This document shows positions 62,697-64,000 of a stretch of DNA of 64,000 bases, piece after piece. A program made the position numbers and the translations under genes. The DNA is from Wukongibacter sp050859025 (lineage in GTDB: Bacteria > Bacillota > Clostridia > Peptostreptococcales > Caminicellaceae), in the NCBI RefSeq assembly GCF_050859025.1, contig NZ_CP138200.1:1860001-1924000 (forward strand), read 5' to 3'. A model generated the notes under the pieces. It worked only from the letters and a program-made list of their open reading frames with translations. It was not told the origin of the DNA and ran no database searches. How positions within the stretch are numbered: position 1 is the stretch's first letter; each line of letters begins with the position of its first letter.

Positions 62697-63362
62697 ATGA
62701 AAAAAGCTGTAGTTCTCTTATCTGGAGGTTTAGACAGTACAACATGTATGGCGATTGCCAAGGATGAAGGATATAAGATATATCCTATTTCCTTTGATTA
62801 TGGTCAGAGGCATAGTCGTGAGCTAGAATGTGCAAAAAAGATAGCTAAGAATTTTAATGTAGATGAACACAAAATAATAAGAATGGATAATGTAGGGGGC
62901 AGTGCGCTGACTGATGAAAGTATTGATGTACCTAACTATAAGGGTGATGAAGAGATACCTGTAACCTATGTTCCAGCACGAAATATACTATTTTTAAGCT
63001 ATGCATTAGGCTATGCGGAGGTACTGGAAGCGGAAGCGATTTTTATAGGTGTTAGTGCTGTAGATTATAGTGGATACCCGGACTGTAGACCAGAATTTTT
63101 AAAGGCTTTTCAAAAGGTGGTGGATGAAGGAACTGCCGCAGGTGCAAAGGGAGAATCTATTGAAATTAAGGCACCATTAATACATCTATCTAAGGGAGAA
63201 ACTATTAAGCTAGGTACAAGATTGGGTACTCCATATGAATTGACTACAAGCTGTTATAATGGTGAGGAAAAAGCCTGCGGTCAGTGTGATAGCTGTGTAC
63301 TTAGATTAAAAGGCTTTGAAGAAGCGGGAGTTTTGGATAAGATAGAGTATAGCAAGAAGTAA
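62697..63362 (+). CDS. queC: 7-cyano-7-deazaguanine (preQ0) synthase
   Basis: A 221-residue PP-loop ATPase: LSGGLDSTTCMA at the start, ISFDYGQRHSREL, and a zinc site built from SCYNG, ACGQCDSCVLR. It makes the nitrile preQ0 from 7-carboxy-7-deazaguanine, ammonia and two ATP. The ATG at 62697 has GGAGG; the gap to queE is 74 bases. queF, which reduces preQ0 to preQ1, does not follow. Confidence 0.95.
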   Translation: MKKAVVLLSGGLDSTTCMAIAKDEGYKIYPISFDYGQRHSRELECAKKIAKNFNVDEHKIIRMDNVGGSALTDESIDVPNYKGDEEIPVTYVPARNILFLSYALGYAEVLEAEAIFIGVSAVDYSGYPDCRPEFLKAFQKVVDEGTAAGAKGESIEIKAPLIHLSKGETIKLGTRLGTPYELTTSCYNGEEKACGQCDSCVLRLKGFEEAGVLDKIEYSKK

Positions 63363-63425
63363 GTATATAGAGTCGATTATCAGGTTAAATATTCTAATTT
63401 ATCCAATAATATTGCATTGAAGGTT

Positions 63426-63469
63426 ACCCCCTTATTTTGTTAAAGTATATAATAAAGGGGGTTTTTTTT
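63426..63469 (+). terminator. Terminator after queC whose stem contains the next gene's ribosome site
   Basis: ACCCCCTTATT pairs with AATAAAGGGGGT, followed by eight T that end at the ATG of the next gene. The GGGGG arm is also that gene's ribosome site. TATAAT lies inside the loop (63448-63453). Confidence 0.75.
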
Positions 63470-63841
63470 ATGGGAAGAGTGTTAAATTTTTTAACGAATA
63501 ACAAAATGATTGCAATAGCTACAGGAATAATATTATTTATTGCTGGAGCATTATCAAGGCTTCAATTTATAGATAGTAATGTGGCTGTAGGTTTTATAAT
63601 ACCATTAATATTCATTTCTTTAAGCTTTGGAATAATATTTTCCAGCATATTCAGAAGAGATAATGAAAATATAAATGGATTATTTGTTAAAGCTGTCCTA
63701 GCTCCGTGGGCTATTGTGATTTCTATTGTAGCCTTAGATAAATTCGGAATGGATTCACCTTTACTTAAGGCTGGGGCATTGTTTCTAGTGAACATAGGAT
63801 TCTTTGGAAAAGAGATTAATAAAGCATTTAATCAAGCATGA
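63470..63841 (+). CDS. Hypothetical membrane protein, 123 residues
   Basis: Four hydrophobic segments (about 10-30, 35-55, 75-95, 100-117), starting MGRVLNFLTNNKMIAIATG. No family recognised. The ATG is placed after GGGGG and a run of T that also form a terminator, so its expression may depend on read-through or a promoter inside the hairpin. Confidence 0.7.
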   Translation: MGRVLNFLTNNKMIAIATGIILFIAGALSRLQFIDSNVAVGFIIPLIFISLSFGIIFSSIFRRDNENINGLFVKAVLAPWAIVISIVALDKFGMDSPLLKAGALFLVNIGFFGKEINKAFNQA

Positions 63842-63873
63842 TAGCTTTGGGATAAAACCCTAGCTATTTTTTT
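63841..63873 (+). terminator. Intrinsic terminator after the membrane protein gene
   Basis: ATAGCTTTGGG / CCCTAGCTAT with a short loop and a run of seven T; the first base is the last base of the stop codon. Confidence 0.85.
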
Positions 63874-63954
63874 GTGCATTTCTTGAAAAAAAAGCCAATC
63901 TAAAATACTGAGATTTCCTCTTTTGATTTATATATATGATGAAAAATCTCTATA

Positions 63955-64000
63955 TATAGAATTCCAAGTAAATCTTAATTTGTACATATCAAGAATTTAA
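63955..64000. repeat. Palindromic repeat family, copy cut by window end
   Basis: TATAGAATTCCAAGTAAATC and on to TACATATCAAGAA match the left arms of the copies at 51450 and 59456. Confidence 0.6.

Overview
The window is AT-rich DNA from an anaerobic, spore-forming Firmicute, most likely a member of the Clostridia or Tissierellia. The evidence is the low GC, strong GGAGG ribosome sites with many GTG and TTG starts, endospore genes (two GerAB-type permeases, sleB-ypeB, a YcdB-like secreted protein), an oxygen-sensitive iron-sulfur serine dehydratase (sdaAB-sdaAA) and a double-cubane 2-hydroxyacyl-CoA-dehydratase-type reductase. No tRNA, rRNA or CRISPR array was seen.

Layout. 0-4.8 kb: the end of a serine recombinase, a DnaQ-BRCT exonuclease, two tandem GerAB permeases, and the wreck of an ABC importer. 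5.1-20.8 kb: a respiratory island resembling the flavin-based extracellular electron transfer (EET) system of Listeria. It holds a double FMN-binding lipoprotein, an ApbE flavin transferase, a membrane-fused type II NADH dehydrogenase, and a tight operon for a prenylated quinone (polyprenyl synthase, UbiD, UbiA, UbiX) that ends in an ABC ATPase/permease and a second FMN-binding lipoprotein. A class III aminotransferase, a U32 hydroxylase-type protein, a DUF3243 protein and a solute-binding lipoprotein lie inside it. 20.9-28.4 kb: a DcuS/DcuR-type two-component system with a carboxylate-type permease, a PocR-PAS histidine kinase and an M48 protease. 28.4-34.2 kb: a scrap region with ABC ATPase fragments, a broken chemotaxis receptor, a second serine recombinase, a methyltransferase and an NADH oxidase. 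34.4-38.1 kb: potABCD. 38.5-47.2 kb: a cation efflux protein, a YcdB-like protein, small genes, a PabC/IlvE-type aminotransferase, pepT, an acetyltransferase, trmO and a universal stress protein. 48.2-58.6 kb: a divergent folD, an orphan molybdopterin oxidoreductase flanked by palindromic repeats, tcdA, spore cortex and peptidoglycan genes, and serine dehydratase. 58.8-64 kb: a Gx-type transporter, then a queuosine operon.

The most interesting system is that queuosine operon. A preQ1-I riboswitch candidate (59560-59600) and a terminator precede five genes: a double-cubane-cluster-type reductase, its ATP-dependent activator, queD, queE and queC. The first two have no known place in queuosine synthesis. 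They could supply a missing reduction, either of preQ0 nitrile to preQ1 (normally QueF) or of epoxyqueuosine (normally QueG or QueH). Neither QueF, QueG nor QueH is in the window.

Other notable points are: one 18-bp motif at nearly the same distance upstream of the promoters of both EET transcription units; an ABC ATPase gene broken into three pieces 28 kb apart that tile end to end; several families of small palindromic repeats; and a FolD that lacks the usual cyclohydrolase lysine.
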